This document shows, piece by piece, positions 1-6,288 of a stretch of DNA of 24,129 nucleotides. The notes below the pieces were generated by a model. It saw only the letters and a program-made list of their open reading frames with translations, did no database searches and had not been told where the DNA came from. The DNA is taken from positions 1-24,129 of the forward strand of contig DATKKG010000002.1 of assembly GCA_035543015.1 (NCBI GenBank), given 5' to 3'. Both the position numbers and the translations under genes were made by a program. The stretch is from DATKKG01 sp035543015 (lineage in GTDB: Archaea; Thermoproteota; Nitrososphaeria; Conexivisphaerales; DTJL01). Position 1 is the first letter of the stretch; each line of letters starts with the position of its first letter.

Positions 1-749
1 GCCCCGGCCTTCTTGGCAAGGACGGCCGCGACCACGCACCACTCTGAGAAGTGCAGGTCCCCGAACCCGCCGCCCGTGCCGTGAGTTATCACGGTCACGT
101 TCTCCAGCGGCAAGCTCAGGGCGCCGGCTATCGCCGACCTCTGGCCGAACGGGTTCTGCGAGTTGGTGTAGACGGTCAGTTTGTCCTGAACCGAGCTGTC
201 CCATACGGCAATGCAAGAGCGCGTCTGGCAGGTCGAGTGCTGGAATCCGGCCGACATTCCCACCGTGTCTTCGGCTATCACCAAGCCTGGCGTCGCGAAG
301 CCCGTGGACACGTTGCCCCACGTTGCTTCGAGTGGCTCTCCGACTTCGTTAGTGTTGGGCAAGACTCCGGTAAGGGTCTGGTTGGTGATGGCCTTGTCCA
401 GATCCGTCACATATGGCAGGACCTGGTAGGTCACCTTGATCAAAGACACAGCCTGCGTGGCGGTCTGGCGGTCAACAGCCGCTACGGCGGCCACCTCCTG
501 TCCTACGAAGAAGAGCTCCTGCGTGAACACAGGGCAGTCCTGGTAGGTGGTTACCGCCTTCACTCCAGCTAGAGCCGACGCGGCGCTGGTGTCGATAGCA
601 GTGATCTTGGCATGTGGGTAGGGGCTGCCGAGGTACGCGGTGTACAGCATCCCTCCGAAGGCGTGGTCCGTAGAGTAGTCATGCCTGCCGGTGACCTTGG
701 CCAGCTGCAGCTTGTCCGGGTTCGGATTGCTCAATACGTAGAGTGACAT
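1..749 (-). CDS. Molybdenum hydroxylase large (molybdopterin) subunit, N-terminal part, cut by window edge
   Basis: This is the N-terminal 249 residues of a xanthine-dehydrogenase/aldehyde-oxidase-family large subunit, which carries the molybdenum cofactor and oxidises aldehydes, N-heterocycles or CO. The start is ATG at 749, ten bases after a GGAGG at 760-764 that lies just upstream of the end of the preceding iron-sulfur subunit. The protein begins MSLYVLSNPNPDKLQLAKVT, followed by the family's GRHDYSTDHAFGGMLYTAYL-like first domain. Further on are QNPFGQR and the glycine-rich GTGGGFGD, the usual cofactor-proximal motif. No signal peptide is visible, while its partner has a Tat signal, so if it is exported it probably travels as a folded complex. 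The C-terminal half, which would show the active-site Glu, lies outside the window, so the substrate cannot be called. Confidence 0.9.
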   Translation of the reverse strand, partial: MSLYVLSNPNPDKLQLAKVTGRHDYSTDHAFGGMLYTAYLGSPYPHAKITAIDTSAASALAGVKAVTTYQDCPVFTQELFFVGQEVAAVAAVDRQTATQAVSLIKVTYQVLPYVTDLDKAITNQTLTGVLPNTNEVGEPLEATWGNVSTGFATPGLVIAEDTVGMSAGFQHSTCQTRSCIAVWDSSVQDKLTVYTNSQNPFGQRSAIAGALSLPLENVTVITHGTGGGFGDLHFSEWCVVAAVLAKKAG

Positions 750-752
750 CTT

Positions 753-1436
753 CTAGCTGCCTCCTACTGATGCCACGGCCATGGCGATCTTCCTGTAGTT
801 GCCGCAGATGCATAGGTTTCCAACCAGCGCGTTCCTGATGTCGTCCATCGTTGGGTGGGGATTCGCGTCCAGGAGAGCCTTCGCCGACATGATCTGTCCT
901 GGCGTGCAGAATCCACACTGGCCCCCTTCGTACTTGATGAAAGCCGCCTGAAGCGGGTGGAGCTTGTCGGGGGTTCCGATCCCCTCAATTGTGGTCACCT
1001 GGTGCCCGTCCGCCTCGATGGCGAGTATCTGGCACGAGTTGACCGCAGTGCCGTCCATGATAACCGTGCAGGCTCCGCATTCGCCCAGGTAGCATCCCTC
1101 CTTGGTGCCGAACAGCTTTAGCTCGTCCCTCAGCACGTCTATCAGCATGTCGTTGGCGTCCACCGCCACCGTCTGTGGGGTTCCGTTCACGGTGATGGTG
1201 ACTGTCTTGGAGGTCACGGGCTGCTGGGCCGCAGCTCCGGTCACTGTGACCGTCGTAGTCCCACCGGGGATGGTGGTCGTGTTGGTCACCGTCGATGTGC
1301 CGCCGGGCAAGCCGGGGATCCTTATCCCCTCTTCCACGCCAGCAACAATGACGGCGCCCACTACGGCGCCTGCTCCTGCTCCGATTAGGAATTGTCTACG
1401 AGTGGCTCCCTTCTTCTGTTCCGTCTCAGACGTCAT
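753..1436 (-). CDS. Tat-exported [2Fe-2S] subunit of molybdenum hydroxylase
   Basis: This 227-residue protein is the electron-transfer subunit paired with the large subunit downstream (3-base gap). The N-terminus has a twin-arginine motif, TRRQFLIGAGAGAVVG, followed by a hydrophobic stretch, so the protein is predicted to cross or be anchored in the membrane folded. A Thr/Val/Gly-rich linker (about residues 45-85) leads into a plant-type ferredoxin domain with CYLGECGACT and a distal Cys, then the second cluster domain with QCGFCTPGQ and LCICGNY. The last motif resembles the isoquinoline-oxidoreductase/aldehyde-dehydrogenase small subunits more than the LCRCTGY of xanthine dehydrogenase. E. 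coli PaoA is a known precedent for a Tat signal on this subunit. No FAD-subunit gene is seen, which suggests a non-flavin acceptor. Start ATG 1434-1436 follows a GGAGG (1446-1450) that sits in a hairpin. Confidence 0.9.
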   Translation of the reverse strand: MTSETEQKKGATRRQFLIGAGAGAVVGAVIVAGVEEGIRIPGLPGGTSTVTNTTTIPGGTTTVTVTGAAAQQPVTSKTVTITVNGTPQTVAVDANDMLIDVLRDELKLFGTKEGCYLGECGACTVIMDGTAVNSCQILAIEADGHQVTTIEGIGTPDKLHPLQAAFIKYEGGQCGFCTPGQIMSAKALLDANPHPTMDDIRNALVGNLCICGNYRKIAMAVASVGGS

Positions 1437-1453
1437 CAGGAGTTACCTCCTGA
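1436..1453 (-). promoter_or_regulatory. SD-sequestering hairpin at the start of the Tat [2Fe-2S] subunit mRNA
   Basis: On the minus strand a perfect 7-bp inverted repeat, TCAGGAG / CTCCTGA, flanks a GTAA loop. In RNA this is a G-C-closed GNRA tetraloop. The 5' arm plus the first loop bases contain the AGGAGGU Shine-Dalgarno, and the last base of the 3' arm is the A of the ATG start codon. The structure would hide the ribosome site and could act as a translational switch. That role is inference; the complementarity is directly visible. Confidence 0.6.
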
Positions 1454-1793
1454 ATGGCGTGTTGTCTTTTCGGTAACGTAGAGATATGTGTTCGAGAGTA
1501 ATACACTCTCCGCCCGTAACATGGACGAAGCTGGTAAAAAACCTTTGAAATCATAAAGACTATGTGAATAATGTGGAAGTCGCTCCATAATAGCTAACCC
1601 TATTGCGTAAGCAGTTTCGCTTTCCCAGGGCACGATCGCGCCCCCTTTTCCGTTCGCCGTGGTGACGTCTTTCGGCTTGACGGGAATACGCCTACTCGCA
1701 TACTGCCCGCCTTTCACCTTGCGGAAAAGATGGTGAAGCGATTCAAGTTTAAATAAGCGAGACGGAAGCGTACTTGCAAGGTTCCGATTCGAC
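1437..1793. other. Gene-free 357-base intergenic region between divergent genes
   Basis: This stretch separates the minus-strand molybdenum hydroxylase from the plus-strand TRAM gene. It holds the SD hairpin at its left end, an AT-rich patch (about 1530-1600) that could hold the minus-strand promoter, and the TRAM TATA box at its right end. A 119-codon open frame crosses it on the minus strand, but it resembles no known protein and includes the TRAM promoter. I see no RNA gene in it. Confidence 0.5.
1748..1755 (+). promoter_or_regulatory. TATA box for TRAM gene
   Basis: TTTAAATA, centred about 42 bases before the ATG at 1794, which predicts transcription starting near 1779 with a leader of about 15 bases. 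Confidence 0.6.
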
Positions 1794-2054
1794 ATGGACG
1801 AAACGCCATCGAGCCCAGCAGAACAGCCGCAGGACAGGAGGCTCCCGAGGTCTTACTTCAAGCCCAAGCCGGTCAAGGTGGGGGATGAGCTGGAGGTGGA
1901 GATTTCGGAGATCAGCCGCCGCGGCGACGGCCTCGCGAGAATACAGGGATACGTAATCTTCGTGCCCAACACGAAGCAGGGAGACAAGGTAAAGGTCAAG
2001 ATCTCGCAGATTAGGCCCAGTTATGCGATGGGCGAAATAGTCAAGGCCCAGTAA
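1794..2054 (+). CDS. TRAM domain protein (small RNA-binding protein)
   Basis: This 86-residue protein is a single TRAM domain behind a short, proline-rich, probably disordered N-terminus. The fold-defining features are VKVGDELEVEISEISRRGDG, then GYVIFVPNTKQGDKVKVKI and a final beta strand. TRAM is an OB-like RNA-binding module. Stand-alone archaeal TRAM proteins of this size are abundant, and a cold-responsive one in Methanococcoides acts as an RNA chaperone, so the same role is likely here but not proven. The ATG at 1794 lies a sensible distance from a clear TATA box. It is transcribed alone; the next gene has its own promoter. Confidence 0.9.
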   Translation: MDETPSSPAEQPQDRRLPRSYFKPKPVKVGDELEVEISEISRRGDGLARIQGYVIFVPNTKQGDKVKVKISQIRPSYAMGEIVKAQ

Positions 2055-2202
2055 CCAGCTCTCTTCCCTCTTCGTGTGTGGAAGTAGAGATCATCGGATG
2101 ATTTGTTGTGCTCCGGCTGGCGGAGCCAGGGGTCTCTTCCCTACCCGCAAGGCCACCGCCCTCCGTCCATGGCGATCCCCTGCCAGGGGCAAATCGGGAA
2201 CG

Positions 2203-2210
2203 CTTTTCTA
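2203..2210 (+). promoter_or_regulatory. TATA box for leaderless R15P isomerase mRNA
   Basis: CTTTTCTA, centred 27-28 bases before a TTG at 2234. The predicted transcription start coincides with that codon, which is the argument for a leaderless TTG start. The box matches the TATA consensus only moderately. Confidence 0.45.
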
Positions 2211-2233
2211 TTCCCTCGGCGAAGCTCATTCAG

Positions 2234-3187
2234 TTGCCTGATAGCGTAGTCGAGGACACCTTTGCGGCCATCAAGTCCATGGAGATAAGAGGGGCAGGCC
2301 GCATAGCCAGGGCCGCCGCGGAAGCTTTGAAGGCCTCCGCCCTTGCGAGCGAAGCCAGGACCCCACTCCAGCTGGTTGCCGAGCTCACCAACCAAGGGGA
2401 CAGGCTGAGGGAGGCCCGCCCCACGGCCGTTTCCCTGCCCAACAGCGTGAACTTCGTGCTCATGGGCGCGAACAGAGGTCTGGCTGGGAGGCTCAAGACG
2501 GAAGCCCTCAGGCGCCTGGTTGTCTCGCTCTGCGACGACTTCATCGAGAGGAGCACCAACGCCGTCAACATGATAGGCGAGATAGGAGCCAAGCGCATCG
2601 TGAACGGCGATCTTGTGTTGACGCACTGCAACAGCGAGGCGGTGACCCAGATCCTCCTCACCGCCAGGGCCCAGAAGAAGGAGTTTGAAGTCATGGTCAC
2701 GGAAACCAGGCCAAGGTACCAGGGGAGGATCACCGCAGCGATACTGGCGAAGAAGGGGCTTGAAGTGTCCCTCATCCCCGACTCGGCGTCGAGGCTGTAC
2801 ATGCATGAAGTGGACAAGGTCATCGTCGGCGCCGACGCGATAGCGTCGAACGGGGCGGTCATCAACAAGATAGGAACGTCCACGCTGGCCGTGGTCGCCC
2901 ATGAAACGCGGACCAGGTTCTACGTGGCGGCGGAGACGTACAAGCTGAGCCCGAAGACCCTCCTGGGAGACCTCGTGGAGATCGAGCAGAGGTCCCCCCT
3001 TGAAGTCGTGAGCGAGAAATGGATGAGGGAGAACCCCGGGGTCAAGGTCAAGAACCCGTCCTTCGACGTGACTCCGGCCGAGTACATCGATCTGATAATC
3101 ACCGAGCAGGGGGTCTATCCGGCGCAGGGGATCGTGTTTCTCATGAAGGAACTCTATCCTGAACCCGAGCGGCTGGGCTCCCGATGA
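2234..3187 (+). CDS. Ribose-1,5-bisphosphate isomerase (aIF2B-like family)
   Basis: This converts ribose 1,5-bisphosphate to ribulose 1,5-bisphosphate in the archaeal AMP/nucleoside salvage route that feeds form III RuBisCO. It is a cytosolic eIF2B/MtnA-fold enzyme of 317 residues. The sequence has MEIRGAGRIARAAAEAL, LTHCNSEAV, TETRPRYQG, GADAIASNGAVINKIGT, AAETYK and a DVTPAEYIDLIITEQG tail, all typical of the isomerase and not of translational aIF2B. With a TTG start at 2234 the catalytic Cys and Asp are residues 132 and 201, one off the known pair Cys133/Asp202 of the Thermococcus enzyme. The frame stays open back to a GTG at 2108, but that segment is unlike the family and contains the TATA box. 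It overlaps the next gene by four bases (ATGA). No RuBisCO or AMP phosphorylase lies in the window. Confidence 0.88.
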   Translation: MPDSVVEDTFAAIKSMEIRGAGRIARAAAEALKASALASEARTPLQLVAELTNQGDRLREARPTAVSLPNSVNFVLMGANRGLAGRLKTEALRRLVVSLCDDFIERSTNAVNMIGEIGAKRIVNGDLVLTHCNSEAVTQILLTARAQKKEFEVMVTETRPRYQGRITAAILAKKGLEVSLIPDSASRLYMHEVDKVIVGADAIASNGAVINKIGTSTLAVVAHETRTRFYVAAETYKLSPKTLLGDLVEIEQRSPLEVVSEKWMRENPGVKVKNPSFDVTPAEYIDLIITEQGVYPAQGIVFLMKELYPEPERLGSR

Positions 3188-3561
3188 TAGAGAAGATCCT
3201 GTCGCCCGAGGCGCCGAAGCCGGTCGGCCCCTACAGCCAGGGGATCAGGGCGGGGCATTTCGTCTTCGTCTCCGCTCAGCTCGGGCTGGATCCGGCGACG
3301 GGCGCGCTCTGCGCAGGGCTGGAGGCGCAGGCCTCCAGGGCTCTCGACAACGTTGAGTCGGTGCTGCGCCAGGGAGGGGCGTCCTGGAATGACGTAGCCA
3401 AGGTCACGGTGTACCTCTCCGACATCTCGGACTTCGACGTCGTGAACAGGGTGTACTCCTCGAAGCTGGGGTCCGCCGCCCCCGCGAGGTCGACCCTCGG
3501 GGTCGCTTCCCTTCCAAAGGGCGGCCGCGTGGCCTTCGACGCCGTCGCGTGGCTTCCCTAG
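3184..3561 (+). CDS. ridA: RidA family enamine/imine deaminase
   Basis: This 125-residue protein has the full Rid (YjgF/YER057c/UK114) domain. Family members form trimers and hydrolyse reactive 2-aminoacrylate and related imines from pyridoxal-phosphate enzymes. Visible features are the N-terminal PVGPYSQGIRAG, VFVSAQLGLDP, and PARSTLGVASLPKGG with the substrate-carboxylate Arg at 102. The position matching E. coli RidA Glu120 is Asp119 here (AFDAVA), a conservative change that may shift activity. The start codon overlaps the isomerase stop (ATGA), so the two are translationally coupled, although no established pathway joins them. Its stop codon overlaps the convergent PhoU-like gene by four bases. 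Confidence 0.9.
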   Translation: MIEKILSPEAPKPVGPYSQGIRAGHFVFVSAQLGLDPATGALCAGLEAQASRALDNVESVLRQGGASWNDVAKVTVYLSDISDFDVVNRVYSSKLGSAAPARSTLGVASLPKGGRVAFDAVAWLP

Positions 3562-4640
3562 GGCTCCACGGAAACCAGCGGGCCCTCGAGCTCGAGGCTC
3601 CTGTTCATGCCCACTTCGGATATGGTGCCGATGAAGTTCACCGTCTGGACCAGCCCTATCAGGATGGAGCGAAGGGCGAAGGCGAAGGAGACCCTCTTGG
3701 CCGGGTCCCCGTAGCTGGGATCGGAGATGTACGCCTGCGAAATGCGGAAGCTGGCCTCGTTCAGTTCCTTCTCCAGCCTCCCCGACCTCTCGATCGCCCT
3801 GTTCGCCTGCACCGCGTCCCGGTTGAGAAGGGCATTGAAGGAGTGGGCGTAGAGATCGACGACCTCCCGGTACAGCCGGCCGATTTCTTCGACGTGTGCC
3901 GCCTTGAGGTCCATCCCGGAGTCCAGGATCGCCACCGTGTTCACAGACATCTGCTCGGCGTAGTCCCCTATCTTCTCGGCCAGTTTCGCCACGAGCCTGT
4001 TGCCGGCGATGTTCAGAACGTTGTCGATGCCTATCTTCTTGGCTGCGTCCAGGCGTTTCGAAGCGTAGAGGAGCTGCCTGACGGTCATCCAGTAGATCTT
4101 GTCCATCTCCTCCTCGACCAGGACGACCTCCTGGGCGGACTCCTTCTTCTTCTCGAGGAGGCCCTTGAACGTCGCCTCGAGCATGTAGGTCGTCACCGTG
4201 TGGAGGCGCCTGAGGAGACCGTCTATCGGGAACTTGGTTGGATCAAGGAAGCTCTGTATCGTTATGGTGCCGGAGGTCTGCTCGACTATGCCGAAGCCGT
4301 TGAGCCTCTGGACGGCCGACTTGACCTCCTCCAGCTGGCTGGCGTTGAGGCCATTCTTCCCGGTGACGACGATGGTCTCCGCGCCGATGATGTAGAGTCC
4401 AATGATGGCACGTTTGAGGAGGCCAGGGTCGGACATCTTGTCCACGTTGGCCACCCTCTTCGGGAGCTTCTCGTCCTTCGCTATCCCCGGATGAAGCCTG
4501 AGGGAGCCGTCCTCGAGGCGGATTATGGAGACGACGTCGCCCGCCTTAACGCCGACCTCCTTGACCCAGTCCTTGGGCAGAGAAACCGAGAGCGTGGAGT
4601 ATCCGACCATCTGTACTTTCCTTACGTCTATATTGGACAT
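3558..4640 (-). CDS. AbrB-PhoU domain protein, probable phosphate-uptake regulator
   Basis: This 360-residue protein has a SpoVT/AbrB-type swapped-hairpin DNA-binding domain at about residues 5-50 (VRKVQMVGYSTLSVSLPKDW, then GVKAGDVV) and a long helical region (about 130-345) with two PhoU-like repeats, including KLAEKIGDYAEQM and a SGRLEKELNEA stretch. Archaeal proteins of this build are thought to regulate phosphate transport genes; no transporter genes are adjacent here. I chose ATG 4640 because a strong TATA box (4667-4677) sits just upstream and leaves a leader of about three bases. An in-frame ATG at 4694 would place the promoter inside the gene. It converges on ridA with a four-base overlap. 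Confidence 0.87.
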   Translation of the reverse strand: MSNIDVRKVQMVGYSTLSVSLPKDWVKEVGVKAGDVVSIIRLEDGSLRLHPGIAKDEKLPKRVANVDKMSDPGLLKRAIIGLYIIGAETIVVTGKNGLNASQLEEVKSAVQRLNGFGIVEQTSGTITIQSFLDPTKFPIDGLLRRLHTVTTYMLEATFKGLLEKKKESAQEVVLVEEEMDKIYWMTVRQLLYASKRLDAAKKIGIDNVLNIAGNRLVAKLAEKIGDYAEQMSVNTVAILDSGMDLKAAHVEEIGRLYREVVDLYAHSFNALLNRDAVQANRAIERSGRLEKELNEASFRISQAYISDPSYGDPAKRVSFAFALRSILIGLVQTVNFIGTISEVGMNRSLELEGPLVSVEP

Positions 4641-4666
4641 ATACCACTTGTGAGCTGTCGCGACGG

Positions 4667-4677
4667 TTATATATTTT
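4667..4677 (-). promoter_or_regulatory. TATA box for AbrB-PhoU gene
   Basis: AAAATATATAA on the minus strand is the strongest TATA box in the window. It predicts transcription starting within a few bases of the ATG at 4640, so the mRNA should be essentially leaderless. Confidence 0.75.
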
Positions 4678-4789
4678 GCCTGTAGTCCTTTCACTAAATA
4701 ACTCTCATTAGATTCGCTTGGGGTCGGGGCCTCGGATGAAAGGCGTGTGGGCGATCCGGGGCGTCGGTGTCAGTGTCGGCCCGGCCGGA

Positions 4790-5227
4790 TCATGCGGCGG
4801 GCGCCGTCCTCCACGCGCTCATCGCCTCGTACCAGAAGACCAGGCAGGCGAGGCAAAGCAGGGAGGCGCTCCACAACGCCAGGGGCTGAGTGGAGTACGC
4901 TCGGGCCGCGTAGTAAAGCAAGTACACGGCGAAGACCGTAAAGAAGGCCGCGTAGAACACGAACCTCGGAACGAGGAGGGTGCCCAGCCGGAGGAAATCT
5001 CTCATCACGTCGACTCGCACCTCCTTGGTGATTTCGTACTCCCCCCCTTCCTCCTTCACTAGGCCCATCTCGACCAGCTTGGACAGGTGGTACTGCGCCA
5101 GAGAGGGGTTGGAGAGTCTCAGGGCCCGCTGGACCTGCCGCACGCCCACCTTCTTCTGGCGCAGAACGTAGACGTATACTCTCAGGGTGTTCCCCTTGAG
5201 TTGAGACTGCACGTCCTCCTTCCCCAA
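4790..5227 (-). CDS. Winged-helix (ArsR-like) protein with two C-terminal membrane helices
   Basis: The protein has an N-terminal winged helix-turn-helix (LKGNTLRVYVYVLRQ, then VQRALRLSNPSLAQYHLSKL, with the wing VKEEGGEYEIT), followed by two hydrophobic helices (VPRFVFYAAFFTVFAVYLLYY and LALWSASLLCLACLVFWY). It is probably a membrane-tethered transcription regulator; similar small HTH-membrane proteins occur in Thaumarchaeota. The effector is unknown. The start is uncertain: ATG 5257 and ATG 5242 lie in or next to the probable TATA box (5257-5265), while TTG 5227 (145 residues, leader about six bases) starts the protein with LGKEDVQSQLKG, close to the domain edge. A palindromic element sits just upstream of the box. 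The fumarylacetoacetate-hydrolase-family gene ends 67 bases upstream, so some readthrough is possible. Confidence 0.8.
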   Translation of the reverse strand: MGKEDVQSQLKGNTLRVYVYVLRQKKVGVRQVQRALRLSNPSLAQYHLSKLVEMGLVKEEGGEYEITKEVRVDVMRDFLRLGTLLVPRFVFYAAFFTVFAVYLLYYAARAYSTQPLALWSASLLCLACLVFWYEAMSAWRTAPAA

Positions 5228-5256
5228 GGCCCTCGAAGTCATTTCGAGATGACCCA

Positions 5257-5265
5257 TTAAAATAC
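5257..5265 (-). promoter_or_regulatory. Probable TATA box of the HTH-membrane regulator
   Basis: GTATTTTAA on the minus strand predicts transcription starting near 5233, six bases before a TTG at 5227. The T-run could instead end transcripts of the upstream gene. Confidence 0.45.
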
Positions 5266-5282
5266 TAACGCGCGTTAACGCG
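5266..5282. promoter_or_regulatory. Two overlapping 12-bp palindromes, candidate operator
   Basis: TAACGCGCGTTA (5266-5277) and CGCGTTAACGCG (5271-5282) are each perfect palindromes and overlap by seven bases. They abut the upstream edge of the regulator's TATA box, where the BRE element would lie. That position suits autoregulation by the adjacent winged-helix protein. A hairpin here followed by TATTTT could also be a terminator of the upstream gene. Confidence 0.5.
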
Positions 5283-5294
5283 TGCCAGGCCCGC

Positions 5295-6161
5295 TCAGCC
5301 TCCTCCGACGACCCTGTTCTCGATGTAGCCGAGCCCCTCTATCTCTATCTTCACGACGTCTCCTGGGCTCAGGAGCCTGGGCTCCGGCCGCCAGTGGTAG
5401 CCCACGCCTGCGGGCGTCCCTGTGGCTATCACGTCGCCCGCTTCGAGCGTCATCCCCTGGCTGAGGGTGGACACTATCTCCGGCACGTTCTTGATCATGC
5501 TGGAGGTGCTTGCGTCCTGCCTGAGATCTCCGTTGACCCAGGTCTTCAGGCGGAGCGACAGCGGATCGTTGAGCTCGTCCAGGGTGGTGATCCAGGGGCC
5601 CATGGGCGCGAACGTATCGCAGCCCTTTCCCCTCGTCCATTGGCCGTCCCCGAACTGGAGATCCCTCGCGGAGACGTCGTCGAACACCATGTAGCCCAGA
5701 ACGCAATCGAGGGAGTCCTCCGGCTCCACCCTCTTGCACCTCCTCCCCATTACGACCGCAAGCTCGCCTTCATAGTCGAGACTGCGGGTGATGGAGGGGT
5801 ACTCTATGCCGTCGTAGGGGCCCGCGACGGCGGTGGCCGGCTTCATGAATATCATCAGTTCCTTCGGCGGGCTCGTTCCCGCCTCCTCCGCGTGCTCCCT
5901 GTAGTTCCTCCCAAGGCAGACGATCTTCCCCGGCCTTGGAAGGGGCGCCAGAAGCCTGGCCTGAGAAAGGGGCACCCTTGAGCTCGACGAAGCCCCTAGT
6001 GTCTCAATGGCTTGCCGGAAGGCCCCGCTCATCAGGACCTCCGACGTCAGGAGCTCGATGAGCTCCTCCGGCAGGTCCTCTCCGAGAGCAGAAGAAGGGA
6101 CGAGGCTCCCTCCGGACAAGACGCCGTAGAGCTGCTGACCCATGAAGTCGACTCGAGCCAT
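5295..6161 (-). CDS. Fumarylacetoacetate hydrolase family protein
   Basis: This 288-residue enzyme has the FAH C-terminal domain. The family cleaves or decarboxylates beta-diketo and 2-oxo acids using a divalent metal. The metal ligands are Glu131 and Glu133 in DYEGELAVVMG and Asp162 in FDDVSARDLQ; DGQWTRGKGCDTFAPMGPW and GDVIATGTPAGVG complete the signature. These motifs fit the acylpyruvase/2-hydroxyhepta-2,4-diene-1,7-dioate isomerase branch, but substrate cannot be inferred and no degradation cluster surrounds it. ATG 6161 is preferred over an in-frame TTG two codons upstream; its TATA box at 6199-6206 gives a leader of about 14 bases. It is divergent from the Mrp gene. Confidence 0.9.
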   Translation of the reverse strand: MARVDFMGQQLYGVLSGGSLVPSSALGEDLPEELIELLTSEVLMSGAFRQAIETLGASSSSRVPLSQARLLAPLPRPGKIVCLGRNYREHAEEAGTSPPKELMIFMKPATAVAGPYDGIEYPSITRSLDYEGELAVVMGRRCKRVEPEDSLDCVLGYMVFDDVSARDLQFGDGQWTRGKGCDTFAPMGPWITTLDELNDPLSLRLKTWVNGDLRQDASTSSMIKNVPEIVSTLSQGMTLEAGDVIATGTPAGVGYHWRPEPRLLSPGDVVKIEIEGLGYIENRVVGGG

Positions 6162-6198
6162 CTTCAAGGGGAATCATGTGGGCGTCGCGCCCCCTTCC

Positions 6199-6206
6199 TA
6201 AATAAA
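6199..6206 (-). promoter_or_regulatory. TATA box for FAH-family gene
   Basis: TTTATTTA on the minus strand, centred about 41 bases before ATG 6161. It is back to back with the Mrp promoter in the same 127-base divergent gap. Confidence 0.6.
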
Positions 6207-6237
6207 CGAGTCGGAGGCGCCTCCATCTTCATCTACG

Positions 6238-6244
6238 TTTTTAT
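6238..6244 (+). promoter_or_regulatory. TATA box for Mrp gene
   Basis: TTTTTAT, with predicted transcription start near 6268 and a leader of about 20 bases before ATG 6289. A weak purine-rich SD (AGGGGTG) precedes the start. Confidence 0.5.
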
Positions 6245-6288
6245 CGGTGTGTCGCTGCGAATCCGCCCGTCAGAGGGGTGTTTCGAAA

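Noticed and set aside
51..572. Plus-strand open frame of 173 codons at the left edge
   Set aside because: It is antisense to the clearly conserved molybdenum hydroxylase large subunit, and its composition (Arg/Gly/His-rich) is typical of a GC-rich shadow frame.
1436..1795. Minus-strand 119-codon open frame in the intergenic region
   Set aside because: No recognisable domain; it spans the TRAM promoter and start and ends at the iron-sulfur subunit start. Treated as noncoding.
2177..2189. CCCCTG-C-CAGGGG inverted repeat upstream of the R15P isomerase
   Set aside because: Short with a tiny loop and no T-run; expected by chance in GC-rich DNA.
3549..4685. Long plus-strand frame (378 codons) opposite the AbrB-PhoU gene
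   Set aside because: The minus-strand protein is a clear family member with its own TATA box; the plus frame is a mirror shadow rich in His, Leu and Asp.
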